Shown one piece after another: positions 42,505-54,866 of a stretch of DNA of 64,000 nucleotides (its first letter is position 1; each line of letters opens with the position of its first letter). The position numbers were made by a program, and so were the translations under genes. The DNA comes from Hygrocybe punicea (lineage: Eukaryota; Basidiomycota; Agaricomycetes; Agaricales; Hygrophoraceae), in assembly GCA_963556145.1 (NCBI GenBank), contig OY744471.1:1481590-1545589 (forward strand), written 5' to 3'. The notes beneath the pieces are model-generated. The model made no database searches. It was given only the letters and a program-made list of their open reading frames with translations, and was not told the DNA's origin.

Positions 42505-44177
42505 TAGTTGGCCATTGGCATGGCAATGGCCAGACTCTGCCAGGAAAAAAAAATGTTGGTGCAGACTACATTTTTGAAATCCACTGTAAAGTTATGGGCT
42601 ACCAATCAGGCTCTTAGTAGCTTGAAGTTAGTAAAAGCCTCATAGCAGTCAAAACATGTTCATGTGCTCATTTCTCTGTATAAAATATTTTGGCTGCACC
42701 ATCACACCCTGCTACTCTCTGTTTCTTAGTTTCCCTCTGAAGACTTTACCAGGAGTTTACCAATGCCAAACACCAGCCTGGCCAAAGCCAGGGCCTGGGC
42801 CAAGCCAAGCCGAGGTTATGCAAAGCCCGAGCCTGTCAGGCCGGCCCACAGCCGCGGCTTTCAGGCCAAGCCGGGCCCGAACAATAGTTTGGATTCGGCA
42901 CTATGCCATTCATCATTGCTGGTCTCGGAACAATCGCTCACGCTTATTTCTAAGTCTAATTTCCTATGAGGGCCGCTGCAAAAAATCCGTCCGCATTTTG
43001 CAGGTGTCATATTGTGGCAGTTACTTGTATATCTTGCAAACAATATTGTAAACAATATACGCAAGAAAACTGCACAACTAACCTCAGCGTCAACTGCATC
43101 TGCCCAGTGTGCCCCTGACCGAAAGCTTCCTCACCCCCCATATGCGCCTGCGCACTCACCGACATAAGGTGCAGATCACGCAACGCTGCCAAACAGAACA
43201 GGTATGGGATAGATGAATTTTTGTCGAGCCAGTGATCTTGAGATCTCGATGAGAATGGTCAAAACCGTCAACTCCTAGAGTATTATTATTAATAACGCTC
43301 CAGCGACTTGACCGAGTTTTCGAATGAAATGGCGGCTGTGATTGCGCTGATGCTGGCCAACGCGACATAGATACCATCGGTTACGAGGTTACGTGCAGCA
43401 TCCGAGTCCGATATGGCCGGTGGGCGATGGGAGCAAAAGCATGTGGGTCAGGTGATAATGAATCGCCAAAGGTCCGGTACCGTCGGAACCGAACCGGAGA
43501 CTGTGAAAGATGCCTGTGGAAGAAGAATAAGCCAGATGTTTGGACTGCCAGACTGCCAGTGCCCATATGACTGGGCGCTCCTAACAACCTGGCTGATATG
43601 GCGACAGATCTTCGAGCTCCAAGCTTCAAGCTATCCACACCAACGATGATACCAGTACACAGGCATGCTCTCACACGAGGCATGTATGGGACGGCCCAAC
43701 GACTCTCGGTACCGTCATTTACATCCGTTTCTCGCGTGAGTTTTATACACTTACCTTTATATGGCATCCAGTTCTGAGTTGCGTCACTTGCGTGATCCTG
43801 TCAGGACCCCCAATGGCGAACACAGCACTGAAAGGCTTCTCGTCTGTATAGCCCAGTAGGTTTTGCGCAGCTCTTGGGGGCTCCAAATCACATTGCGCCG
43901 TGGTTCGAGGAATGGATTTGTTTATTCGAGCCCAGATATCTGGCTAGGCCTCTGGTGCTGAAGAAGTTCTGATGTGAACTCAAGTGGTGGCCTATCGGGG
44001 GTCCTGTGCTTTATGTTTGAAGGGTCCACATCGGATTCATCTCCATCAAGGGGGCTACGGAATGACAACCTTCGAAACCTGTCCACAACTCCAAATATGT
44101 CCAACAGATCATTCTAAAACCGACGCTATAAAAAGGGACGCTCTAACTCTGTGAAAATTTCCCTCTTCACCACTAAC
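42505..44177. other. Intergenic stretch
   Basis: No gene recognised. A GC-rich patch (42760-42895) of GGCCAAGCC/GGCCTG repeats looks like a transposon terminus but has no partner. The frame 43767-43381 (minus) has no domain. The last 100 bases (from about 44120, TATAAAAAGGG) include a plausible TATA box for the next gene. Confidence 0.4.
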
Positions 44178-46346
44178 ATGGCAAGCCCTTCTACCCCCCC
44201 TCCGCACATTATATGGGACGACATCTTTGGCGGTCAATTATTAGGCGGTGAGTCTCTTTCTACTCTTCCTCGTGTTATGGTACTAACAGGCTGTTAGCTT
44301 TCTTCGCTATTGGGTAAGAACACCAAATTTTGTGGTACCCTTGGGTTTCATTTGGCCCGATAGGCTATGGGGCATGTCGTGCATCCAGGCGCACGTTTAT
44401 TTCACCCACTTCCCCAAGGACGTCCTCTCCCTCAAGTTGTCGGTGAGCCTTTTCTCTTTTGGCCCACTGATGCCCCCGCTGAATACTTTGTGTTTCCCAG
44501 GTGGGTTTAATCACGTAAGGTGTTTCTGATGCCTCTCACCGCCATTTTTAATGTGGTGGGGCAATAGCCTCCTGAACACGGTCTCCACGGCCATGTTATC
44601 CCATGTCCCTTACTACTATCTCGTCACCAACTATGCCAACCCTGTTGCCGGTAGTCGCTTCATCTGGTACGTGTTAATGAGTTGATCCTACAGTAGTTGA
44701 TCCCATTGTTTACGCCCCATATTTTAGGACTGAAGCGGTGCGGGAAAAATCATCATACCTCTCATTGATCAAATACTGATTCAGTTTGTGTACTTGTGTA
44801 GATGGGCGAGTTCATTGGGGTGCGAATTCTAATTTTTCCCGTGTGAACGCTATGTTTTAACGTATTCATAACCAATAGGAAATTTTGAACTTCTTCATTC
44901 GGATGTACGCTTCGTCTTGTCAGGGTTGTGTATTTTTTTATTGACTTCTCGACAGATTGTTTGCGCGCCGCGTATGGATGCGTGAGTGGTTGTGTGTTCT
45001 GAGCCACCTCTTTCTCTTACCTCAGGAACAGTCAGCAAGGGTAACATATGGATGACTGGATTAATCGTGAGTACCCGGTTACTTTTATACGTCGTGCCCA
45101 TCTATATGTTTGCGATAGTGGTTGTTCTCCGTCAGCGCTCTGGCTTTTGCCATTGGTAAGTCATTTATCCTATCACGTATCTGTGCATGGAATCTGACCG
45201 TACCTGTAGCCGATGTCACTATCCTGTGCGCACCTTTGTTTATCACTACTTCTTCTATGTTCACACGACTCCTCCCCCTCGCCCAAAACTAATAGACTCG
45301 GCACCAGCGACCCCACTCTCATCTTAAACGGCGGTGGAAAATATATAGCCGTCCGCGTGCGTTTGTGACATCATTTGATGATGTTGGTTTCACGCTCACA
45401 AGACTTATACTTAGCGGATGTACAATGCCTCCTTTGCCATCCAACTCTTGGCGGAGATAAGCGTCACTGGTACAATGTGCTACTGCTTGTACAAGTCGAG
45501 GACAGGATTCGCCAGGTGCCCTGCCGTGTTTTTTCTTCCTGTTATCAAGAGAACAGTATATGAATTTTTTTTTGGCCGGCAGGACCGATTCCATTGTCAA
45601 CTCTCTGATGAAGTATACCTTCAATACAGGTTTGTCCCTTTTATGACCGGAATTTCTGGGATTCAGCTGACGTATGGGGTCCGAAAAGGTTTTCTCGTCA
45701 TGTAAGTTCCTGTGGGATGTGTATTTCCCGGATTCGTGCAGACTTTTTGACTTGTTATGGTTTTCAGCGTCACTTCGATATTATCCTTTTGCTTGGTAAG
45801 TAATACGCAGTCTAGTCTCTCGAGTCGAAGCAGAGCTAAACCACTTTCCAATGCAGATCCACGGATTACCGCACTCCACCTGGGCAGCGGCGTCTTACTA
45901 CGTCACGGGTAAACGTAAATGGGCTTGTATTGTTACCCGACCATTTCCTTATTATTGACGGGCTTTTTCTACTTTCCGACAGTGTATGTCAATTCCTACC
46001 TTGCCATGTACGTGGTATTGGTCTTGTTCATTATTCGGACTAAGCTGATCGCTTCTTGGCCCGTACATTGCTGCTTCTGCAGGTTGAACGCACGGGAGGG
46101 CCTGTTCGCCGGAGGAGGAGGAGTGAACTCGATACCTTTGAACCCGTCCCACTTCGACACGTCAAGTGGCACCGTGTCAGCATACGATCAGGTATGTATT
46201 CCTCCTTGTAGAATCAGCGAGGTTGTTCTGACTTTTTGTGATGTTAGCAGTCAAAAAACAAGATCGTTGTGTTGCAGACGACGGATAAGTTTAGTGACCG
46301 GGACGTCAGGACTCAGATTTCGAAGAGTGAGGCGGAGGGGCTTTGA
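44178..46346 (+). CDS. DUF6534-type integral membrane protein
   Basis: Starts MASPSTPPPHIIWDDI. Splicing of short introns (from 44251 GTGAGT, then 44313 GTAAGA, 44442 GTGAGC and others) gives LLGAFFAIGLWGMSCIQAHVY, then KLSVGLIT..LLNTVSTAMLSHVPYYYLV, later LLAEISVTGTMCYCLYKSR and RTDSIVNSLMKYTFNTG, a VYVNSYLAM block and LNAREGL, and a hydrophilic tail stopping at TGA 46344-46346. This is the order of the basidiomycete DUF6534 family, which has seven predicted TM helices and no proven function. About eight introns. The exons between 44700 and 45400 are the least certain. A TATAAAA lies about 55 bases upstream of the start codon. Confidence 0.85.
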
Positions 46347-46646
46347 ACCACGCTTGCCCCCGCTTCCACTTCATCGCCATGAGATGGGTAGCCTTTTATT
46401 TAAATAATATCCTCTAGTCAGGAAATCAATGTAGAATAGCAGAGATATCGTGGCTGGCTACGGAACTTTTTATTCGCGTGATAACGGGATTTTGTATCGT
46501 GAAATCACGGGTGTTTTTTCACTGACAGGCCAAAGCTTCCAACAGGACTGACTAGCTAAAATGATCTCTAGTTCAAGTTGCCACCACCGACCTCATTTCT
46601 TGAGCGCTCCCGCCTTCCTTTTGATCCTCAGCATAAATTCCTCGTA
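46347..46646. other. Intergenic region between DUF6534 gene and NADH dehydrogenase
   Basis: 300 bases with no ORF of note; holds the terminator of one gene and the promoter of the next, both on the plus strand. Confidence 0.5.
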
Positions 46647-49571
46647 ATGCAGTTCTCTCGTGCTCAAGGTTTGTTGCATGGGCCATGACAGTTTCCGGTT
46701 AAAACAGAAACACCCTAAACAGCTGTAGCTCGTTGTCGCCAATTCAGGACACCCCCTTGGAGTCGTAACGCGCAAATAGCTCTCTCCAAGCGCAGCTTCC
46801 TCTCGACGCAATCGTCGGACACAATTCCCTCAACAAACCGAGCATTCTCTGCTGCACCTGTGAGCCTGATGTTATCTCATCCATATAGCAACAGTGCTGT
46901 AAGCTACCCTTTTTTTCCCTAGAATCAGACGACGACATCTCCACCCCCACCACCTGCTTTTCGGCACCAATCGAGATGGAGAAATTTTCTTCAAACCCTT
47001 GGTCGCGTAACTCTCATCACGATCCTGGGAGCTTCGGGCACTTTCTATTACATCACTCAGAAAGAACGTCACCCTGGCCCCCAGTTACCCTTTGATGCCG
47101 AAAAGAAAACTTTAGTGATTCTTGGAAGTGGGTGGGGCGCGACCAGCTTGTTGAAGACACTAGATACGACGAATTATAACGTGGTCAGTTTGCTGTCACT
47201 CTTTTTTTCTTCTTGTTATTTGTTTCTCACGCGCATACAATTTGCCACAGGTATTGATCAGCCCCAAGAACTTTTTCCTTTTCACTCCACTTCTTCCCAG
47301 CGTGGCTGTGGGTACGATAAGCCCAAGATCGATCATTCAACCCACCAGATACATTACGCGTCACAAAACGCGCACAGTCTCCGTGATCGAAGCTGAAGCG
47401 ACTGAAGTGGACGTGAGTTTTTTCAGCTGCACTCAAATATACTGTTGCTCTTCAAGCATGTAATAACAAGATATTTCATTAGGTTAACAACAATACTGTT
47501 ACTTTCGCGGGTACGGGTCCCCCTTCTTCACCAAATAGTCGACACTCTCATTTGTTTGCATTTAACAGATAATTCTGACATTCAAGGGCAAGTATCCTCC
47601 ACGACAATCCCATATGATTATCTTGTAGTCGCTGTCGGGGCTGAGACGCAGACGTTCGGTATACCTGGTGTCAAGGAACATGCTTGTTTCATGAAAGAGT
47701 TGACTGATGCCGAGAGGGTTCGTTCTCGTTTTCTCGTTACACCTTCTCGGTATGTTATTGATGTCTATTATGATATAGTTGCAAAGGGAGTTCATGGACT
47801 GTGAGTAGCTGACTGTAAAGCACTCATATTTGACGTTAATTTCTTTCTGCTATTTTTTTCCGCCCAGGTGTCGAGAGTGCTGCTTTCCCTGGCCAAAGCC
47901 CAGAAGAGGTTGACAGATTGCTTCATATGGAAAGTTCTCTGTCCTTTTATCAGTATCAAAAGTGTAGTGACAGGGCAAGTTCTTTTTTACTATAGGTTGT
48001 CGTAGGTGGGTGTCGCATAATCCTTACGATAATTTTAACTTTTCAATAAACTTGACCATCATGTATTCATTAGGGGGAGGCCCGACTGGTGTTGAACTCA
48101 GGTGTGTCGGACTTCCATAATGATATCGCAGATGACCGGGATTGCTCACATCAAATAGCGGAGAATTGCATGATTTCCTTGAGGCATGTTTATGAATGTC
48201 ATACTCCCCCCTTCCATCGTGTCGATTGAGTTCTGTCCCATAGGATGATCTCAAATCCTGGTATCCCGAACTCGCAGGGAGGATCCGCATAACCCTCGTG
48301 GAAGCCCTTCCGTCCGTGCTCCCCATGTTCAGCAAACAGCTCATTGACTACACCGAGTCGACGTTCAAGGAAAGCAAGATTGAGATCCTGACTAAGACCA
48401 TGGTCAAGGAGGTGCGTTAGAATCCTAGAAGACTTTTTTTCTTTCTAAGAGCCTTTCCGAGGGCTTGTGTTCCTTCATGATTTTGCATTGGGGCACGGAA
48501 AGTTTTGAGTATTTTCTGACATCTCAGTCACAAAATTAGGTGAAAGACAAGAGCGTGGTGCTGCAGTTGCCTGACAAGACCATCGTCGAGGTGCCTTGTG
48601 GGATGGTCGTTTGGGCCGCTGTAAGTCCTGCTTTGACTACACCCCCTAGCTACAGGCAACACTGACTAGGACACAGGGTAACGTGGGAAGGAAGGTTACA
48701 AGAGATTTGATGGCGAAGTTACCCACCCTACAAACCAACAAGAGGGGGATTACAATCGACGGTGAGTCATCGCTTTGGGCACAGTTATTGCCCCTTTCAC
48801 GACAACCGCAAACCTGCATACGTTTTTTAAACTCTAAATGCACGGATAACAGAATACCTCCGTATGGACGGTACCAACGGAAGCATTTTCGCTATCGGAG
48901 ACTGCACAGCCTCGTCATACGCACCTACCGCACAAGTCGCGTCTCAGCAAGGGTCGTACCTCGCACGGATGCTCACGCTGATGGCGAAACGAGATGCGCT
49001 AGAAGCACGTTTAGCTATACTTGAGAAGGAGGTGGCCGCAGGTTCCGCGGTGTTGGTGGACGAAAACGGAGCCGAGCGTGAGGTTCACCGTAACAGTGAG
49101 GAAGAAAGGAAGGGGTCGGAGGAGGAAATGGAGAGTTTAAGGAAGCAGTTGGGCAAGGTGAAGCTGAGACCGTTCCATTATTCTCATCAAGGATCGTTGG
49201 CGTATGTGTTTTCTGTTCTTCTCGACGATTCCATAAGCTGACCTGATCCACTTTTTGACATAGGTATATCGGATCAGATAAGGCTATTGCTGATTTACCG
49301 GTATTCAACGGGAATGTGAGCGACTTTCCTTTCTTGAAGTGGGGGGTTCTTATGAAAGTTTCATTTATCCTAGTTCGCAAGTGGCGGTGTCGCAACGTAT
49401 TTATTCTGGCGCAGTGCTTACTTGAGCACACTCTTCTCTCTGAGGAATCGAACGCTGGTGGCTACCGACTGGCTCAAGGTCAAGCTTTTTGGACGGTGAG
49501 TTTTTTTGGAATCCTTTGTTGTCTGTGTCTGATGATGTTTATGTTTTTGCAGGGATGTCAGTCGGGAGTAA
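46647..49571 (+). CDS. NDE1: Type II (alternative, rotenone-insensitive) NADH:ubiquinone oxidoreductase
   Basis: Oxidises NADH and reduces ubiquinone at the inner mitochondrial membrane without pumping protons. Start at 46647; a 60-nt intron (46669-46728) joins MQFSRAQ to an Arg/Ser-rich presequence, and a second (46860-46923, GTGAGC..CCCTAG) leads into a Pro run and a single TM-like segment (LITILGASGTFYYI). Then come the first Rossmann GSGWGA site, a NFFLFTPLLPSVAVG block, YDYLVVAVGAETQTFG, the second nucleotide site VVGGGPTGVEL, IFAIGDCTAS and YSHQGSLAYIGSDKA. A charged helical insert of about 50 residues lies before the last block. C-terminus KVKLFGRDVSRE, stop TAA 49569-49571. About ten short introns. 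Internal or external facing side cannot be told from sequence alone; NDE is the best guess because of the TM segment after the presequence. Confidence 0.9.
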
Positions 49572-49840
49572 TTGGCGCCAGCAGTGCGAGAGAGATCGAT
49601 TCCATTATTATTAAATCAACAATACCCCCCACATAGATGCCGTTAGACATTGCTTGTATGCAATTTCCATGTCTTGACAGAAAACCGAAAACCGTCAAGA
49701 AGTCCCTTCCAAATTTCAACAAGAATCGACACGTAAGATGTAAAACATTGTATATACTGGAGTAAGTCATGTTATAAAGTTAGTGCTTTACGAGAGTATT
49801 TCAGATGTCCACTATGGCGGCCTCCGGAAACGACAGCATT

Positions 49841-52292
49841 CTACTGGTTAACGACAACATCAGTCAACACCAACCTACTTCCCTCTTCGTTGGCGACTTT
49901 TCGAAACTCCTCAAACTCTTTCGACTCGCTCTCCCTAACCGGCTCACGCATCAGCCCTTGCAATGAGAAAGGGACAGCCACGCCTGATTTCTGTAGGTAA
50001 GACAGAGGCGGCGACAACGGAGATGATGGGGTGAATAAGAAACCACGCTGGATAGAGGATAGCAAGTTCGAGATGGGTGTGCTGCTGTTGCTGGGCGATG
50101 CTACAAGTGGTTGTTGAAAATCTTGAGGAGGGTGGGGTTGTTGAACTGGCTCAGCTGTTATGAGAGGCGTAACTGGACGAGGAGTACACTCATTCGAAGC
50201 TACAGGGAGCTGTTTCTCCGTCCCCTCGCCGGGAATTTGCTCATCACTCATCTCGGAGGGACTAACCATCCTGGGATCTGCTGCGGAAGGAGATGACAGA
50301 AGAGGTGGTACTTGCGTCGGTGTAGGTGTCTTACGAGTGGGACTCGGAGGAAGCGGCACGGTCTCTGGTTTAATCTTCTCCAGTTGGTTCTTGCTCGCCG
50401 GCTGCTTTACCTTCTCCGGAGCTTTCTCTTTGCCCGTAACCCCCTTGGCTGTTTTACGATTGACAGGACGACCCCATCCCGGTTTGCCACCCTCAGCGGC
50501 CTTGCGTTCTGCCACCGCCGTCTTGTTACGCAACTGTCCTGTCCCTCCCCCAACATTCCCATCGCTGCGCGCCGATGCACCGACGGCTACTGCGGAAGGC
50601 AAAGAAGAAGAGGTCCCATTTGGCTTGTTATTTGTTTGGCTTGAAGGATTCCCCGCCGATTTCTGGGCGGGTTTGGCCTTGTCGTTATTTTTGGTAGTCG
50701 CCATTGCTCTTGTTGCGGCCTTCGTATCACGTATGGCATCCCCCCTCTGTACAGTGTTTGTGGACGTAGTTGTAGTAGAGTTGTGGTTGTCGCCTCGAGA
50801 AATCGGACGGCCACCCCTTCTCGGCTCCTGCTCGGGGTCTTTCTCTGGCATTGGGACTCTCCGAGCTCTAACTACGATCTGGGAAGAACCAAGGGCTGCA
50901 GTATCCCCGTTCCCAGCTTTGAAAGGACGCATGAGACCATCGGAAGATGTTGATATCGCTACTGGTCGCCGAGGTCGCATGGGAGCTGCTACAGTTGTCG
51001 CCGTCACCGAAGTCTGCGTTGGCGGTTGGTTGATTCGTCTTGCCGCACTAACGGCGGCGGTGGACGGCACCACACGCGAGGCATACCCAGAGGATGTGCT
51101 TATAGCGCGTATGCGGTCATCAGGCACTCGTGCTGCAGGTGTCGGCCGCTTAGGGGGCTGAGTCGGTCGGACGGGAATGTAGTCTGGTGGGGGCATGGTG
51201 CTGGGCGCTTTTACGGGTGCCTCATGTGCCGTCATTTTGGTTTGGGAACGTAAGGATGGTGCGCCTTCCAAATTTGTAGCTCCAACTCTAGATGAACCAG
51301 TGGTGGTGGTGGATGATGTGGGAGGTAGGGCGGAGGTTGATGCCGAGAGTTTGGCTTTAGCTTGCAAGTCGGGCATACTGGGAAAACATGTCTTCAAACG
51401 GGGGGCCGGGTTTGAAATAAGAGCTGGTTTGGGTTTGATATCCAAGTATTTTTTCATGGTCGGTGACAGTGGACCAGTAAAGCTGCAACAGATGGTGAAT
51501 AGGAGCTCAACAAGGTACAGATAGGATTGGCGTTACCTATCAACTCTGTTTGGAAGCAAAACCTTGTAGGCTTCGAAAATTTTCCTGCTAGTCTTTCTGA
51601 TGTCTGCGTTAGCATCTCTAGCGGTGGCACGAATGACTGCCTCGATATCCCGTGCTCGTGCCTCTTTCTCGAGCTCGGGAGGATTGTAACAGTTCATGCA
51701 GGCAAGCACACCCTCCGCTGCTGCCAGCCGTAGCGTAATAGACTTGTCCTTCAAAGATTGCAAAAAGTACGTGAGAATTGAAGGCAGTTGGGTGGTTTCG
51801 ATGATGGTGAATATGCATGTCCGCGCTCGTGTAGTGAAGACCTTGTTAGTGCGCGTACAGAGTGTGAGAAGTGTTGGGAAGAAGAGGGAAAGTAACGGAT
51901 CGAACGCGGTCTCCAAACCGGTGGCTAGCGTGCCAACTAGGTCTATGGCAGCGCCGGATAATTTGGTCCGTTCAGAGTTCATGGCGCTGTTGAGAGGCCG
52001 AGAGAACGTCCGCACTGCGACAACCAATTCTACAGGGAATTCGCATGCACCATTTGTGCAAAGTGCAGTCAGAGTCAGGATGGCTCTGGCAATGGTATCC
52101 CAAGACTCCTCTGTTTCTGTCTGACACAGTGCGGCGCGTATAGCATCCACCTCGTCCTTCAGGGTGGCTACGGATTTACACTGTGATTCGAGCTGTCAGT
52201 GTTGGTGTTCAGAGTCTAATCAGCGCACAAACTGGCCTTTCTCGAAGCCATCTTGTACACTGCTCAAGTGTAAGAAGGTACGATTTGGACAT
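49841..52292 (-). CDS. CLASP N-terminal/TOG-domain protein with Ser/Pro-rich tail
   Basis: Start at 52292 (MSKSYLLTLEQCTRWLRERP). A short intron (about 52232-52193, GTTTGT..GACAG) joins in phase to a HEAT-like TOG region (LESQCKSV through NRVD, about 220 residues) resembling CLASP family N-terminal domains: ALCTNGACEFPVELVV, IDLVGTLATGLE, CIFTIIETTQLPSILTYF, TSRKIFEAYKVLLP. A second intron (about 51534-51480, GTAACG..TTGCAG) leads to SFTGPLSPTMKKYLDIKPKP and a 538-codon disordered Ser/Pro/Thr/Lys-rich region ending at 49841. Expected role: binding microtubule plus ends or tubulin, from the fold only. About 790 residues. No second TOG domain seen. Confidence 0.8.
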
Positions 52293-52746
52293 GCTTCTCA
52301 ATTTCAAGGTTGAAAATTTTGTGGCTCTGAACACGTGACCGCGGTTTTCCAAAACGGTCTTCACAAGATCCCTCTCACTCAATATCCAGGACGCCAGCGT
52401 GTCCCACTTACTCTACTTGTCGAGAAATAACATCGTGGATTTAGCCGTCCTATTCGTACGTCGACTGTCGTACTCCAATTTCAAATAAACAGTCAATTAT
52501 AATAAAAAGGGTATGGAGCCAGGAAGAGCGACGGTCGTAGCCTACAGTGACGGGTGACAAACAGCCAGAATAGGGGGAAAGGATCGCGTGCCTCATTATA
52601 AAAAATGCGGGGATAGTAAGAAATAAAATTTGAAGGGTGAAAATATTATGAAACTCGCACAAGAAAACCATTCCCCAAAAGTTGTTATTTCCATGGCGTT
52701 TGCTTTTCATGCCGCACCATCCAATCTCCCCAAAATCGTATCCCGA
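52293..52746. other. Intergenic region upstream of the CLASP-like gene, downstream of RAX1-like
   Basis: About 450 bases carrying the CLASP-like promoter (minus strand) and the RAX1-like 3' flank. Short frames only. Confidence 0.5.
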
Positions 52747-54149
52747 TCACAGTCGGTGTCCAGGAACCGCCCAGAAGAGCAACGTCAAAGCGGTGACAAA
52801 TATCGCCACCAGGGCGCTGACCCAAATAGCGCGCCCGAAGAGCAATTTCTTGACATACGGCTCGCGGATACGGAGAGTGCGGAATGGCGTTGTTTCTGAC
52901 TGGCGGAAGAAGACTAGAATGGGATCTAGTTCATATTGGTGCGAAATGAGGAAAAGAATTGCAAAGGTGAACGGTAAGAAGAGCTGCGAAAAGAGTGTTT
53001 TCAAAACCAAGTAGTCACGATGTGAATGCAGATACTCACAAAAAAGCGCTTTGACTTTGGATGGACATCAAGGAATATTAACGAAAAGCCAGTCGCTAGC
53101 CCAATCCAAAGTATGATCAGTCCAGCGATGAGACGGATCAACGCTGAAATGGGAGTCAAATTGCCGAAAGCCTTCGACCTCAAAAATCTCGGAAAAGCGT
53201 CTTGCTCCATTGCCCTGAAACAGTATTCCTTCTGCCCATGGTACATATCGGGTATCTGCGCCATCAAACTAAGCTCACTGGGCGTTTTGGGCTCCTGCGA
53301 ACTGCTCAACGGGAAGTTGTGGATGCGCAGTGAAGGTGGAAGATAAATCTCGTGGTTCTCGTTAGAGTTGACAGTGTTTCCGGCAGGGGAAAGATAGCGA
53401 AAGAATATCCGTTCCGCAGACGCTATAAGATCCATTCGAGTTATCGCAGCTGAACGTGGGATAACCGTGGGGGCACGAGATGCGCGTTTCGTGTGGAACA
53501 GAGTAGGGGTGATACCTGATAATGAAAATGGCGTGGTTGATCGTCCTGGGTTGCCGTCTGCAGCAGGGTGCGCGGGATCAACGTGAGTATGATCGGACAT
53601 GACACCTGGAGTCCCCGGCGTCGGTGGACGCGGACTCGCTGACCGCCTTTCCCCATCAAGGTTTTTCTCGTCTCCTGTCATGGCAAGATTGCGTTTATCC
53701 TGGTCAGTCGCCAGATCCCCTGTGCTGGCGGTACTCCTCTTGGTGCCTCCACCCGTTGGTGAAAGTCCAACAACGGTCCCATATATAGATCCACGACGAC
53801 GCGCGTAATCCCAGTATTGCGGCCAATCTTCCTTGATAGTCCGGCCAGATTTTCGGACGTCTTTGAAGTATGCCCTGCAAAGATTCTCGTGCTGTTGAAC
53901 GTCCAGCCAAAAATCAAGGATATCTTCAGCGCCTTCTCGTTGGAGGAAAAGACTTTGAAACACGCAAGGACAATCCAGGAATATGAGTACCAGGTTGCCA
54001 TCACGATGATACAAGAGAACGCACTAAAACATGAATAAATCAACTGGTGGTCGCGTTCTTCTCGACAAAACTTCTGTGAACGAGGGAAGTCTGTTCTTCC
54101 GGCTATTCGCCCACTCCTCCTGTTGCCTTTGCTCCTGTTCGCCGTCCAT
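52747..54149 (-). CDS. RAX1: RAX1-like protein: RGS domain plus three C-terminal membrane segments
   Basis: Start at 54149 (MDGEQEQRQQEEW), the first Met after in-frame alternatives up to 54272. Exon 1 ends PPVDLF; an intron (about 54027-53950, ending TTTCAAAG) joins to LFLQREGAEDILDFWLDVQQHENLCRAYF, the start of an RGS fold. A Pro/Ser/Thr-rich insert of about 120 residues follows, then the second RGS half (IFFRYLSPAGNTVNSN to YCFRAMEQDAFPRFLRS). Membrane segments are LIRLIAGLIILWIGLATGF, LFLPFTFAILFLI (after an intron ending CGCAG) and ALVAIFVTALTLLFWAV. In yeast, Rax1 acts with Rax2 in bud-site selection; a role in polarity or G-protein signalling is inference. Length about 440 residues fits the family. 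Confidence 0.88.
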
Positions 54150-54323
54150 TGTGGTCGACGGGACGGACGAACGAGGTGTTACGGCTGTGTGAATTCTGGT
54201 CAAGGAACTTGGACAACGACCCTGCCGCTTTGATGTACAAGGTTGTGGTAACTTGCTGACACATCTTCCCACGTGTCTGAACCGAGGTCTGCCGCCCTCA
54301 CGGTGAGGCTCGAACTGTCTGCA
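54150..54323. promoter_or_regulatory. Shared divergent promoter between RAX1-like and NDUFA2 genes
   Basis: Only 174 bases separate the two start codons, which point away from one another. No TATA box is obvious. Confidence 0.6.
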
Positions 54324-54732
54324 ATGTCTTTTGCGAAGGCGTTTTCACCGACGCTTCGTGAAATTCGGATCCTTTGCTCACAATCTGGGCCAGCCTCTGC
54401 CGGTACAAGGTCAGTGCTATTCGTTACGTCGTCATACGCTTATCCCACAACCTCGTCAGACAATTTATTCTGTCAAAATATGCCACCATTAAACAGCATA
54501 ATCCGGACTTGCCAGTCTTGATCAGAGAGGCGAGCGGAACACCGGCGAGAGTATTCGCAAGATTTGGTGCGTAATGCACATTTTAGTTCACCCCTCGAGG
54601 GCCAACTCATTCAACTTTCAAACACTCGATTGGATCAACGACGTAGAGCATGGAGTCGAGAAGCACGTCGAGCTGGATAATCTCTCTTCATCAGACGTTG
54701 AATCGAAGGTCGTGCAACTTTTAGGTGTTTAA
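54324..54732 (+). CDS. NDUFA2: Complex I accessory subunit B8/NDUFA2 (L51/S25/CI-B8 thioredoxin-like domain)
   Basis: Small subunit of the NADH:ubiquinone oxidoreductase matrix arm. Starts MSFAKAFSPTLREIRILCSQ at 54324. Intron 1 (about 54411-54462, GTCAGT..CGTCAG) gives SAGTRQFILSKYATIKQHNP; then LPVLIREASGTPARVFARF; intron 2 (about 54567-54644, GTGCGT..GACGTAG) gives EHGVEKHVELDNLS and the C-terminus ESKVVQLLGV, stop TAA 54730-54732. About 90 residues, typical for the family. One Cys near residue 18; the second Cys of the redox-like pair found in animals is not seen. Together with the alternative NADH dehydrogenase at 46.6 kb, both complex I and type II routes are encoded in this window. Confidence 0.93.
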
Positions 54733-54866
54733 CTCAGCTCTCTGCGGGAACTCGAAAATAGCTGGAGCCTCTCGAGCCCTGATATAGAACTTGAATGTAT
54801 CGCAAGTGCATCAATCAATTCTCTGGAATTTCAACACCTTGAGTGCTATGGTGCAGAATATCCCCT

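Noticed and set aside
42760..42895. GC-rich GGCC/CCGG patch as a MITE
   Set aside because: It looks like a transposon end, but I found no inverted partner and no target duplication.
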